Below, piece by piece: positions 23,812-31,603 of a DNA stretch of 43,772 bases; position 1 is the first letter of the stretch; every line of letters starts with the position of its first letter. The translations under genes were made by a program, and so were the position numbers. The DNA lies in contig JAHFUI010000018.1 of the NCBI GenBank assembly GCA_023265175.1, positions 1 through 43,772 on the forward strand, written 5' to 3'. Origin of the DNA: Acidobacteriota bacterium (GTDB lineage: Bacteria; Acidobacteriota; Vicinamibacteria; Vicinamibacterales; CAVVIG01). The notes beneath the pieces were generated by a model that was given only the letters and a program-made list of their open reading frames with translations, was not told the DNA's origin and searched no databases.

Positions 23812-24879
23812 TCACCACAGGCCCGTGCGCTCGTCTAGGCCGAGCATCACGTTGAGGTTCTGCACGGCCTGCCCCGACGCGCCCTTGAGCAGGTTGTCGA
23901 TGACCGACACGAGGACCGCGCGGCCCGACGGGTCGACGCGCCAGCCGATGTCGCAGAAGTTCGTGTGCGCGACGTGCTTGATTTCCGGCAGCGATGATCC
24001 GACGAGTCTGATGAACGGCGCCGCCGCGTACGCCCGCTGGTAAATCTCCGCAAGCGTGTCTTCGGTCGTGCCGGGCGCCAGACGGACGTACATCGTCGAG
24101 AGGATGCCGCGATCGAGTGGGACCAGATGCGGCACGAACGTCACGGCGTGCGGTGGTGCCGCTGGCGCCTCGTGCGCCGCAGACGCCACGCCCTGCTCGA
24201 TTTCCGCGCCGTGGCGATGGCTGAACACGGCGTAGGCGGCCAGACTGCCGTGACATTCGGAGAAGTGCGTTCGCTCGGACGGCGTTTTTCCGGCACCCGA
24301 GATGCCGGATTTCGCGTCGACGATGATGTCGCTGGCCGGCACGAGGATGCCGGCACCGGCTAACGGCGCCAGCGGCAGGAGCGTCGCGGTGGGATAGCAG
24401 CCCGGATTCGCCACCAGACGCGCGTCGGCGACGGCGTCTCGCTCCAGTTCCGTCAGGCCGTACGCCACGCCGTCCGGCGTCCGGTGCGTTTCGGGATACC
24501 ACCGCGCGCGCTCGGCCGGATCCGTCAATCGGAACGCCCCGGACAGATCGATGACGCGCACACCCGCCTCGACGAGGGCGGGGGCGAGCCCGGCGGCCGC
24601 GGCGTCGGGCAACGCCAGGAACACGATCTCGGCTTCGCGGAGCGTCTCGGGCGAGAGCGGCGTGATGTCGCCGCTCCACAGCCGTGCAAGCCCGGGCAGC
24701 TTTCTCGATGCGGTCGCCCCCGACGACATCGCGGCGGTCAGGTTGACAAAGGGATGCCGCGACAGCAACCGCAGCAGCTCCTGGCCCGCATAGCCGGTCG
24801 CACCGGCGACGGCGATGCGGACGCGCGCGGCAGTGCCGCGCTCGGGCGCCGGCGATCCTGGTTGCACAAGTGTATGCAT
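23812..24879 (-). CDS. argC: N-acetyl-gamma-glutamyl-phosphate reductase
   Basis: A 355-residue NADPH-dependent reductase making acetylglutamate semialdehyde. The Rossmann motif GATGYAGQELLRLL begins near residue 26, the catalytic Cys is Cys161 in VANPGCYPTA, and the active-site region SGISGAGK and the conserved VPHLVPLDRGIL are present. It is the first gene of the minus-strand arginine run. A candidate promoter lies so close upstream that the message would be nearly leaderless. Downstream of the stop, a degenerate second copy of the last codons (around 23694-23716) shows a small duplication of the gene end. Confidence 0.94.
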   Translation of the reverse strand: MHTLVQPGSPAPERGTAARVRIAVAGATGYAGQELLRLLSRHPFVNLTAAMSSGATASRKLPGLARLWSGDITPLSPETLREAEIVFLALPDAAAAGLAPALVEAGVRVIDLSGAFRLTDPAERARWYPETHRTPDGVAYGLTELERDAVADARLVANPGCYPTATLLPLAPLAGAGILVPASDIIVDAKSGISGAGKTPSERTHFSECHGSLAAYAVFSHRHGAEIEQGVASAAHEAPAAPPHAVTFVPHLVPLDRGILSTMYVRLAPGTTEDTLAEIYQRAYAAAPFIRLVGSSLPEIKHVAHTNFCDIGWRVDPSGRAVLVSVIDNLLKGASGQAVQNLNVMLGLDERTGLW

Positions 24880-24885
24880 CGAAAA

Positions 24886-24919
24886 GTATATTTATACACA
24901 TGCGCCCAGGTTGGATCAA
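24886..24919 (-). promoter_or_regulatory. argC promoter with overlapping palindrome (ArgR operator candidate)
   Basis: On the minus strand TTGATC (24914-24919) and TATAAA (24891-24896) are separated by exactly 17 bases, a good sigma-70 promoter. The -10 lies within the perfect palindrome GTATATTTATAC (24886-24897). AT-rich palindromes of this kind, near argC and divergent argR, are typical ArgR sites. Related sequences TGTATGCAT (24871-24879) and TGTATAG flank it, suggesting a cluster of half-sites. Binding by the ArgR encoded next door is inferred. The start of transcription would be about five bases before the argC ATG. Confidence 0.55.
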
Positions 24920-25005
24920 CAGAAATCGATGTATAGTAACAAGGCGTCGCCGCACATCGCCGGGTGAAAGCGATCGCGGCGGGGTGACGCTTCGTTACGA
25001 GCCAC

Positions 25006-25458
25006 ATGAAAGCGCGCCGTCAATCCGTCATTCTCGAGCTCATCGATCGCGACGCGCTTCACAGCCAGGAGCAGCTTCGCCGCCGCCTGCACCAGCGCGG
25101 CTTCGACGCGACGCAGGCGACGATCTCGCGCGACATCAAGGAGCTCGGACTCGTCAAGCGCGCCGGCGACGGCGCGTATCAGCGCTCGGGTGTGGACGCG
25201 ACCAGTCCCGAGACCGCGCTGGCGGCGCTCGAGCGCGCGGCCGGCCAGTTCCTGCGGCGGGCGGATCGCGTGCAACAACTGGTCATCCTTCGGACCGGCA
25301 GAGGTGAGGCGCAGGCGCTCGCGGAAGCGCTCGATCGCGCGCAATTGCCGGAGGCCGTCGGGACGATCGGCGGCGAGGACACCATTCTCGTGATCGCGCG
25401 CGATGGCCGCCGTGCCGAGGCGCTGATCAAGCGGCTCGAGAAACTGGCGGGGAAGTAA
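25006..25458 (+). CDS. argR: Arginine repressor
   Basis: A 150-residue transcription factor. The N-terminal winged helix contains SQEQL and the recognition stretch QATISRDIKELGLVK (residues 37-51). The C-terminal oligomerisation and arginine-binding domain has VGTIGGEDTILVIARD, in which the acidic pair contacts arginine. Length is normal. It is divergent from argC and followed by argG and argH on the same strand, so it can control both arms and itself. The shared upstream region carries an AT-rich palindrome that is a good operator candidate. Confidence 0.93.
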   Translation: MKARRQSVILELIDRDALHSQEQLRRRLHQRGFDATQATISRDIKELGLVKRAGDGAYQRSGVDATSPETALAALERAAGQFLRRADRVQQLVILRTGRGEAQALAEALDRAQLPEAVGTIGGEDTILVIARDGRRAEALIKRLEKLAGK

Positions 25459-25462
25459 GACG

Positions 25463-25480
25463 GCAGGCCTAAAGGCCTGC
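25463..25480. repeat. REP-like palindrome
   Basis: GCAGGCC-TAAA-GGCCTGC, followed by ACTACG, lies between argR and argG, 12 bases before the argG start. It shares loop type and the trailing CTACG with the element at 1071. Confidence 0.7.
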
Positions 25481-25492
25481 ACTACGACAGCT

Positions 25493-26731
25493 ATGGAACG
25501 AATCGTGTTGGCGTACTCGGGCGGGTTGGATACATCGGTGGCCATTCCCTGGCTTGCCGAAAAGTACGGCGCCCAGATCATCGCCGTGACGATGGATCTC
25601 GGCCAGGGCAAGGAGCTCGAAGAGGTGCGCGATCGGGCGCTGGCGGCCGGCGCCGTCCGGGCCCACGTCCTCGACCTGCGCGAGGAATTTGCGCGCGAGT
25701 ATGTGCTGCCGGCGCTCAAGGCCGACGCCCTGTACGAAGACCGCTATCCGATGGCGACCGCGCTCAGCCGTCCCCTCATCGCGCGCAAGCTCGTCGAGAT
25801 CGCCGAGATCGAGCAGACGAGTGCCGTGGCGCACGGCTGCACCGGCAAGGGCAACGACCAGGTCCGTCTCGACGTCACGGTGCGCGCGCTCAACCCGCAC
25901 CTGAAAGTCATCGCGCCGGCACGCATCTGGGGCATGACCCGCGCCGACGAGATCGAATACGCGCGCGCGCGCGGCGTCCCGGTCCCTGCCACCGTCGAAA
26001 CCCCCTACAGCACGGACACGAATTTATGGGGCCGATCGATTGAATGCGGCGCGCTCGAGGATCCCTGGCAGGAGCCGCCCGAGAACATCTACGCGGAGAC
26101 CAAGTCGGCCGCCGAATGTCCGGATCATCCCGCCTATATCGAGCTCGGCTTCTCGCGCGGCGTGCCAACCGTCATCAACGGCGTGCCGATGCCGCTGCTC
26201 GATTTGATCGCGAGCCTCGGCATGATCGCCGGCGCGCATGGCGTCGGCCGCATCGACATGGTCGAAAACCGGCTGGTCGGCATCAAATCGCGCGAAATCT
26301 ACGAAGCGCCGGCCGCCGTCGTGCTGCACGCGGCCCACAAGGAGTTGCAGAAGCTCGTGACGACGAGAGATCTGGATCGGCTCGCGCGGTTCCTGAGCGT
26401 GCAGTATGCCGATCTCGTCTACAACGGCCTGTGGGTCACGCCGGCGCGGGAGGCGTTGGACGCATTCATGGAGAAAGTGCAGGAGCGCGTGACCGGCACC
26501 GTGCGCCTCAGGCTGTTCAAAGGCGACTCTCGCATCATCGGCCGTCAGTCGCCGTTCGCTTTGTACGATCACGGGCTGGCGACCTACGACGCCGGCGACA
26601 CGTTCGATCGGTCGGCCGCGGAAGGATTCATCAAAATCTTCGGGTTACCCGTCGAATTGAGCGCCCGCAAGGCTCCCAACGTCGACAGTCGCCAGTCGAC
26701 GGTCGTCAGTCATGGAGGCGTCGTGCGGTAG
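25493..26731 (+). CDS. argG: Argininosuccinate synthase
   Basis: A 412-residue enzyme that joins citrulline and aspartate using ATP. The ATP-pyrophosphatase loop is AYSGGLDTSV (residues 7-16). Substrate motifs AHGCTGKGNDQVR and TVETPYSTDTNLWGRSIE are intact. The conserved core ends at about residue 395; the last 17 residues, starting NVDSRQSTVV, are encoded by the left arm of a hairpin repeat and form a tail not expected in the family. It follows argR by 34 bases, with a REP-like palindrome between, and precedes argH. Confidence 0.95.
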   Translation: MERIVLAYSGGLDTSVAIPWLAEKYGAQIIAVTMDLGQGKELEEVRDRALAAGAVRAHVLDLREEFAREYVLPALKADALYEDRYPMATALSRPLIARKLVEIAEIEQTSAVAHGCTGKGNDQVRLDVTVRALNPHLKVIAPARIWGMTRADEIEYARARGVPVPATVETPYSTDTNLWGRSIECGALEDPWQEPPENIYAETKSAAECPDHPAYIELGFSRGVPTVINGVPMPLLDLIASLGMIAGAHGVGRIDMVENRLVGIKSREIYEAPAAVVLHAAHKELQKLVTTRDLDRLARFLSVQYADLVYNGLWVTPAREALDAFMEKVQERVTGTVRLRLFKGDSRIIGRQSPFALYDHGLATYDAGDTFDRSAAEGFIKIFGLPVELSARKAPNVDSRQSTVVSHGGVVR

Positions 26732-26768
26732 ACAGTCGAGCGTGACTGTCGACTGACGACTGACGACC
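26682..26768. repeat. Hairpin repeat, ACTGACG/GTCGAC unit, overlapping the argG end
   Basis: TCGACAGTCGCCAGTCGACG on the left faces TGACTGTCGACTGACGACTG on the right. The left arm is translated as the argG C-terminal tail, and the right arm reaches the base before the argH start codon. Confidence 0.8.
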
Positions 26769-26769
26769 G

Positions 26770-28158
26770 ATGACGAATCTGTGGTCGGGTCGATTCGAGA
26801 GCTCGCCGGATCAGGTAGTCTTCGAGTTCGGCGCGTCCTTCCGCGTCGATCGGCGCCTCTTCGAGGACGACGTGACGGGAAGCGCGGCGTGGGCGAGGGC
26901 ATTGGCGAAGGCCGGCGTCCTCGGACGCGACGAAGCGCGTCAGATTGACGCGGCGCTGGGCGACATCCTCGAGCGGGGCCGATCCGATCCGGCCTTCGTC
27001 GACGGCCCGGACGAAGACGTCCACAGCTTCGTCGAACGGCTGCTCGTCGAGCGGCTGGGCGATGCCGGGCGGCGTCTCCATACGGGTCGTTCGCGCAACG
27101 AACAGGTCTCAGTCGACCTCCGCCTCTATCTGCGGCGGCGGATCCCGTTGCTGCAGCGCGCCGTCGAGGCGTCGGTCGCGGCGCTCGCGCGTCAAGCCGC
27201 CGAGGCCGGCGACGCCCTGATGCCCTCGTACACGCACCTGCGGCCGGCACAGCCGATTCTCGTCGCGCACTTCTTTCTCGCGCACGTCGCCGCGCTCCGG
27301 CGCGATCACGATCGGTTCGACGCCGCATGCGCCGAAGCCGATGCCTTGCCGCTCGGGTCGGGCGCAATCGCGGGCACGAGCTACGAGATCGACGTGGAGC
27401 AACTGGCGCGCGATCTCGGCTTCTCGCGCAGCGTCACCAACAGCATCGATGCCTCTTCGGATCGGGACTTCGCGTCGACGTTCCTCTATGCCTGCGCGAT
27501 GACGATGGTCCACCTGAGCCGATTGGCCGAAGACCTGATCATCTTCTGCGGCGACGAGCATCACTTTTTCGACCTGTCCGACGCGCTCAGCACCGGCAGC
27601 AGCATGATGCCGCAGAAGAAGAATCCCGATCCGCTCGAGCTCGTGCGCGGGAAGGCGGGTCGTGCGCTGGGTCATCTGGTCGCGCTGCTGACGACGCTGA
27701 AGGGGCTGCCCAGCGGGTACAACAAGGATCTGCAGGAAGACAAATCTGCGGTGTTCGACGCGGAGGACACGCTGGCCGGCAGCCTGGCCGCCGTGCGGTC
27801 GGTGATCGACGGGCTCACGCTCAACCGCCAGCGCGCCGAAGCCGCGGCATCGGGCTTGCTGCTGGCCACCGATGTCGCGGATTATCTGGTGGGCCGCGGC
27901 GTCCCGTTCCGGCGGGCGCACGAGATTGTGGGCGCACTGGTGCGGAGGCTCGTGGCGGAGGGACGCGACTTCGGATCGCTCACGATGGAGGAATGGCGTA
28001 CCGCCAGCGACCGGTTCGATGCCGACGTCGTCAGCCACGTGGCGTCGCGCGCATCGGTCGCCGCGAAACGGACGCCGCAATCGACGGCGCCGGACGCTGT
28101 CGCCGCGGCGTTGGCGGCGGTCGGGGAGTGGCTGGCCCGGGCCGGGTCGACCGGCTGA
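26770..28158 (+). CDS. argH: Argininosuccinate lyase
   Basis: A 462-residue lyase of the fumarase/aspartase superfamily releasing arginine and fumarate. The signature GSSMMPQKKNPD lies at about residues 277-288, with the catalytic Ser in the flexible loop. GRSRNEQV (107-114) and SYTHLRPAQP (153-162) are the other two conserved regions. The start ATG directly follows a hairpin repeat. With argC, B, D, A, J, F and G it completes the route from glutamate to arginine within the window, apart from carbamoyl-phosphate synthesis. Confidence 0.95.
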   Translation: MTNLWSGRFESSPDQVVFEFGASFRVDRRLFEDDVTGSAAWARALAKAGVLGRDEARQIDAALGDILERGRSDPAFVDGPDEDVHSFVERLLVERLGDAGRRLHTGRSRNEQVSVDLRLYLRRRIPLLQRAVEASVAALARQAAEAGDALMPSYTHLRPAQPILVAHFFLAHVAALRRDHDRFDAACAEADALPLGSGAIAGTSYEIDVEQLARDLGFSRSVTNSIDASSDRDFASTFLYACAMTMVHLSRLAEDLIIFCGDEHHFFDLSDALSTGSSMMPQKKNPDPLELVRGKAGRALGHLVALLTTLKGLPSGYNKDLQEDKSAVFDAEDTLAGSLAAVRSVIDGLTLNRQRAEAAASGLLLATDVADYLVGRGVPFRRAHEIVGALVRRLVAEGRDFGSLTMEEWRTASDRFDADVVSHVASRASVAAKRTPQSTAPDAVAAALAAVGEWLARAGSTG

Positions 28159-28163
28159 GGGTA

Positions 28164-28193
28164 TTGCCAGTCGGAATCCAGCTCTGCTAGTAT
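28164..28193 (+). promoter_or_regulatory. Candidate sigma-70 promoter
   Basis: TTGCCA (28164-28169) and TAGTAT (28188-28193) are separated by 18 bases, about 55 bases before the next gene and just after the argH stop. It would start a new transcript for the zinc-ribbon-like protein. Confidence 0.45.
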
Positions 28194-28247
28194 GGCAGCG
28201 CCTTTCGCAGTTCCTTCCCCGCCTGAGAGGTTCCTCGGGAGATTTTG

Positions 28248-28979
28248 ATGCAGCAGCGGCAGCTTCGGCTTGGTGACATTCTGGATGATTACTGTCCGCG
28301 CGAACGCCGCGTCACCAACCATGTCATCGTCGCCATGATCGGACCGGATGTGAAGCAGACGCGCTGCTCCACCTGCGAGACCGAACACGGATACAAGCAC
28401 GCGAAAGTGCCGCGCCAGCGCCGGAAGTCCGAGACGCCCGCGGCCCTCTATTCGCAAGTGCTGGCCGGCGGTCCGAAACGGGTCGCGCACGAGCCGCCGT
28501 CGGAACCGGAGGCGTCAGCTTCGGATCGGTCCAACGGAGCCGAAGCGGCCGCGCCAGCAGCGCCGGAACGGGAATCTTTGGCCGAAGCCCACTCTCACGA
28601 AAACAACTCCGGTCCGCTGCACGCCCGCGACGATCTGCCGGCGGAGTCTGATGAGGCCGAGGCCGAGGAATCGGAAGAGCACAGGGACCTGGAGGAAGGA
28701 CCGGTGCATCGGCCGCTGATTCGCGCCACGTTGCCGCGGCCCGAGGGCGCGCCCCCGCCCACGCGTCCGGCTCCTGATTTCACCATTCGGCAGCCCGCGG
28801 GCCGCCAGGGCCGATTTCGGCCGCGTCACCAACGCGATCAACGCGGGTCGTCACCGTTTCCCGTCAACCGCTCCGGCAATGCCTCCGGCGGCGGCATGCC
28901 GCGGCACGGCGCGGGGCGTTCACCGATGATGTCGCGCGGCGGCCGGCGGCACGGTCCCGGACACAAACGTTCGAAGTAG
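28248..28979 (+). CDS. Zinc-ribbon-like protein with acidic disordered middle and Arg/Gly-rich tail
   Basis: A 243-residue protein I cannot assign to a named family. Residues 1-60 look folded: LRLGDILDDYCPRERR, a hydrophobic strand VIVAMIG, then TRCSTCETEHGYKHAK with a CxxC pair (40, 43) and another Cys at 16, ending in a basic stretch. Residues about 75-160 are acidic and low complexity (EAEAEESEEHRDLEE). Residues 170-243 are rich in Arg, Gly, Pro and His (for example GRQGRFRPRHQRDQRG). Such layout suggests nucleic-acid binding, perhaps RNA or ribosome related. It has its own candidate promoter and is followed by fabI after 27 bases. Confidence 0.7.
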   Translation: MQQRQLRLGDILDDYCPRERRVTNHVIVAMIGPDVKQTRCSTCETEHGYKHAKVPRQRRKSETPAALYSQVLAGGPKRVAHEPPSEPEASASDRSNGAEAAAPAAPERESLAEAHSHENNSGPLHARDDLPAESDEAEAEESEEHRDLEEGPVHRPLIRATLPRPEGAPPPTRPAPDFTIRQPAGRQGRFRPRHQRDQRGSSPFPVNRSGNASGGGMPRHGAGRSPMMSRGGRRHGPGHKRSK

Positions 28980-28980
28980 T

Positions 28981-28998
28981 GTCCGGCTTTAGCCGGAC
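28981..28998. repeat. REP-like palindrome before fabI
   Basis: GTCCGGC-TTTA-GCCGGAC is a perfect 7-bp stem with loop TTTA. It directly follows the preceding stop codon and ends eight bases before the fabI ATG, so it occupies the place of the ribosome-binding site. Confidence 0.7.
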
Positions 28999-29006
28999 CG
29001 ACATCC

Positions 29007-29780
29007 ATGTCCGACCTTTCCGGAAAACACGGCCTCGTTGTCGGCGTCGCCAACAAACGGTCGATCGCCTGGGCGATCGCGCAGGCCGCTGGAGCGGCGG
29101 GCGCGCGGCTGGCTCTCACCTATCAGGGTGAACGCCTCGAAGAAAACGTCCGCGAGCTTTCGGAACAACTCGAATCGGCGATCGTCATGCCGCTGGACGT
29201 GACCAACGATCAGCAGATTGCCGACGTCGTGGCTACCATCGATCGTAACTTCGGCGGCCTCGATTTTCTGCTCCACGGCGCCGCGTTCGCGCTGAAGGCG
29301 GAGCTGGACAATCCGTTCCTGGAGACGTCACGCGAAGGGTTCCGCATCGCGCTCGACGTGAGCGCGTACTCGCTGATCGCGCTGACCCGCGCGGTCGTGC
29401 CGTTGATGGAACGCCGCGGCGGCGGGAGCGTGGTCACGCTGACGCATCTGGGTAGTCAGCGCGTCTTTACCAACTACAACGTGATGGGGGTGGCGAAGGC
29501 GGCGCTCGAGGCATCGGTCCGCTATCTCGCGAGCGATCTCGGCGCCAGAAATATCCGAGTGAATGCGGTCTCGGCCGGTCCGGTCAAGACGCTCGCGGCC
29601 ATGGGGATCAAGGATTTTTCGAGCATTCTTCACGTGAACCGCGAGCGCGCGCCGCTCAAACGCAACGTCGAACTGGCGGAGGTCGCCGACGCGGCGCTCT
29701 TTCTGCTGAGCCCGCAATCGCGCGCCGTGACCGGCGAAATCCTCTTCGTCGACGCGGGCTTCAACATCACCGGCATCTAA
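29007..29780 (+). CDS. fabI: Enoyl-[acyl-carrier-protein] reductase
   Basis: A 257-residue short-chain dehydrogenase catalysing the last reduction of fatty-acid elongation with NADH. The N-terminal VVGVANKRSIAWAIAQ is the FabI form of the cofactor motif. The catalytic pair is Tyr157-x6-Lys164 in NYNVMGVAKAALE. The position equivalent to Escherichia coli Tyr146 is His147 (LTHLGSQR instead of LTYLG), close to the substrate and triclosan pocket; the catalytic Tyr is unaffected. Length and C-terminus are normal. It stands apart from other fatty-acid genes. The REP-like palindrome just upstream may affect its translation. Confidence 0.92.
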   Translation: MSDLSGKHGLVVGVANKRSIAWAIAQAAGAAGARLALTYQGERLEENVRELSEQLESAIVMPLDVTNDQQIADVVATIDRNFGGLDFLLHGAAFALKAELDNPFLETSREGFRIALDVSAYSLIALTRAVVPLMERRGGGSVVTLTHLGSQRVFTNYNVMGVAKAALEASVRYLASDLGARNIRVNAVSAGPVKTLAAMGIKDFSSILHVNRERAPLKRNVELAEVADAALFLLSPQSRAVTGEILFVDAGFNITGI

Positions 29781-29892
29781 GAAGTTAAAATGTTGTTGGC
29801 CAAGCCTTGCTCGCCCGCGCTCTCCAACAGCTCCTGCATTCCCGCGATCTCGGCCTGACGAGTGCGGCGACGGATCAGGAACACAATGCCGG

Positions 29893-30175
29893 GATGCACG
29901 AAGCTGGATCTCCGTGCTGGAGTCGAGCTTCATCGTCTTCCGGCTGCCGCCGCTTCACGCCAATCTCAACAAGCGCTTGATCAAGACGCCCGAGCTGTTC
30001 TTCTATGACACGGGCCTCCTGTGCTACCTCCTCGGCATCCGCACGCCGGAGCAACTCGAGCTCCATCCGCTGCGCGGCCCGATCTTCGAGTGCTGGGTCG
30101 TGTCAGAGATCCTGAAGTACCACGTCCATCGCGGACAGATGCCTCAGTTGTTCTTTCATCGCGAATTCGAATGGA
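29893..30175 (+). pseudogene. Fragment of a DUF4143-type ATP-binding protein
   Basis: In one frame the sequence reads SWISVLESSFIVFRLPP, NLNKRLIKTPELFFYDTGLL and HPLRGPIFECWVVSEILK, which match the DUF4143 region of AAA-type ATPases. The AAA domain that should precede it is absent and the match fades after about 30165. Upstream, 29805-29890 reads on the minus strand as the end of another unrelated frame (LIRRRTRQAEIAGMQELLES). This is therefore a remnant about 90 residues long, where whole proteins exceed 350. Some such proteins are nearly inactive relics of mobile cassettes. Confidence 0.75.
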
Positions 30176-30250
30176 CCTCTGGCGGACCCCGCAGGCGCGG
30201 GGCTGGGGAGACGATGATGCGACAGGTTGGCCGCGTGCGGCGACGTTTTC

Positions 30251-31603
30251 TCAGTCGTCCCCGTGTCCGCGCTTGCCGGCCGATCGGGCTTCCGGTTCGA
30301 GCGCGTACTCGACGATCTTGCGATAGAGCGTGCCCCGGCTGATGTCGAGCACGCGCGCGGCTTCTTTCTTATTCCACTTCACCGCTTCGAGCACGCGCAC
30401 GATGTGCGCCCGCTCCGCGTCGGCCAGCGACGGCAGGCGATCGCTCGGCTGCTGGTGCGCCGGTCCCGTGGCGTGCAGGAACTCGACGTCGCGCGCGCGG
30501 ATCGTGCGGCCCGGCGCCGACAGCGCGGCGCGGGAGACGGTGCTTTCGAGCTCGCGGATGTTCCCCGGCCAGGAGTACGCCGCCAGCAGATCGAGCGCCT
30601 CGCGCGAGAAATCCTTGCTGTCGAGCGGCACGCCCTGCGCGGCGCAGTAGCGGCCGAGGAAGCGTTGCGCCAGCACCGGGATGTCGACCTGGCGCTCGCG
30701 CAGAGACGGGAGCCGGATGGCGAACGCGTTGACGCGGTAATAGAGGTCCTCGCGAAACCGGTTGTCGCGCACGAACTGCTCGAGCGGCCGGTTGGTCGCC
30801 GAGATCAGCCGGAAATCGACCGAGATCGACTTGTGGCCGCCGAGCCGCTCGAACCGCCGCTCTTCGAGCACGCGCAGCAGCTTGGCCTGCGCGATGAGCG
30901 ACATGTCGCCGATTTCGTCGAGAAAGAGCGTTCCCTCGTCGGCCAGCTCGAGGCGTCCCGGTTTGCGGTCGTGCGCGCCGGTGAACGCGCCCTTTTCGTA
31001 GCCGAAAATTTCAGACTCGAACAGCGTATCGGGGAGCGCCGCGCAGTTGACCGCCTGGAACTTTGCCACGCCTCGAGGGCTCAACTCGTGAATCATCCGC
31101 GCGACGACTTCCTTGCCCGAGCCGGTCGGCCCGAGGATCAGCACCGAGATGTCCGACTTGGCGGCCGTGCGGATCCACTCGAACACGATCAACATCTTCT
31201 CGTCGCGGCCGATCATCTCGCGGAAACGCTGGACCGACGGCGATTGATCCTCCATGCTGACGGCGGCGCGGCGTTCGAGGAATCCGTCCAGCAGATCGGC
31301 GACCGCGGGATCGGGCGGGCGCGCGGCGGCGTACTGCGGAGGAGTGCCGGGCACGACCCGCGCCACCCTGAACTCGACGAGCTCGTGCAAGCAGTTTTCG
31401 ACGTCGAGCCGCAACCGGCCGAAGGTCTGCATGAGCGACTCGACGTCGAAGCTCTCGTCGGGTCGCGCGCTCAGATACCGGAGGATACCCGCGCGCAGCG
31501 GCGATTGGACCAGCGTACGAAAGCGCACCTCCAGATCGGCGGGCGCGTCCGAGGGCCGCGCCGGCGACGCGACGCGCCGTGCACTGAACGTCAGATCGTC
31601 CAT
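30251..31603 (-). CDS. Sigma-54-dependent activator with winged-helix-like N-terminus
   Basis: A 450-residue enhancer-binding protein. Residues about 25-90 resemble a winged helix (LVQSPLRAGILRYLSA, SLMQTFGRLRLDVENCLHEL) rather than the usual receiver, GAF or PAS domain. The AAA+ domain follows: Walker A GPTGSGKE (158-165), the sigma-54 contact loop GAFTGA intact (205-210), Walker B GTLFLDEIGD, and the arginine finger region FREDLYYRVN. A Fis-type helix-turn-helix lies near the C-terminus (KKEAARVLDISRGTLYRKI). It overlaps the upstream PH-like gene by 13 bases, so the two are co-transcribed. What it senses is unknown; the membrane partner is a possible source of signal. Confidence 0.88.
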   Translation of the reverse strand: MDDLTFSARRVASPARPSDAPADLEVRFRTLVQSPLRAGILRYLSARPDESFDVESLMQTFGRLRLDVENCLHELVEFRVARVVPGTPPQYAAARPPDPAVADLLDGFLERRAAVSMEDQSPSVQRFREMIGRDEKMLIVFEWIRTAAKSDISVLILGPTGSGKEVVARMIHELSPRGVAKFQAVNCAALPDTLFESEIFGYEKGAFTGAHDRKPGRLELADEGTLFLDEIGDMSLIAQAKLLRVLEERRFERLGGHKSISVDFRLISATNRPLEQFVRDNRFREDLYYRVNAFAIRLPSLRERQVDIPVLAQRFLGRYCAAQGVPLDSKDFSREALDLLAAYSWPGNIRELESTVSRAALSAPGRTIRARDVEFLHATGPAHQQPSDRLPSLADAERAHIVRVLEAVKWNKKEAARVLDISRGTLYRKIVEYALEPEARSAGKRGHGDD

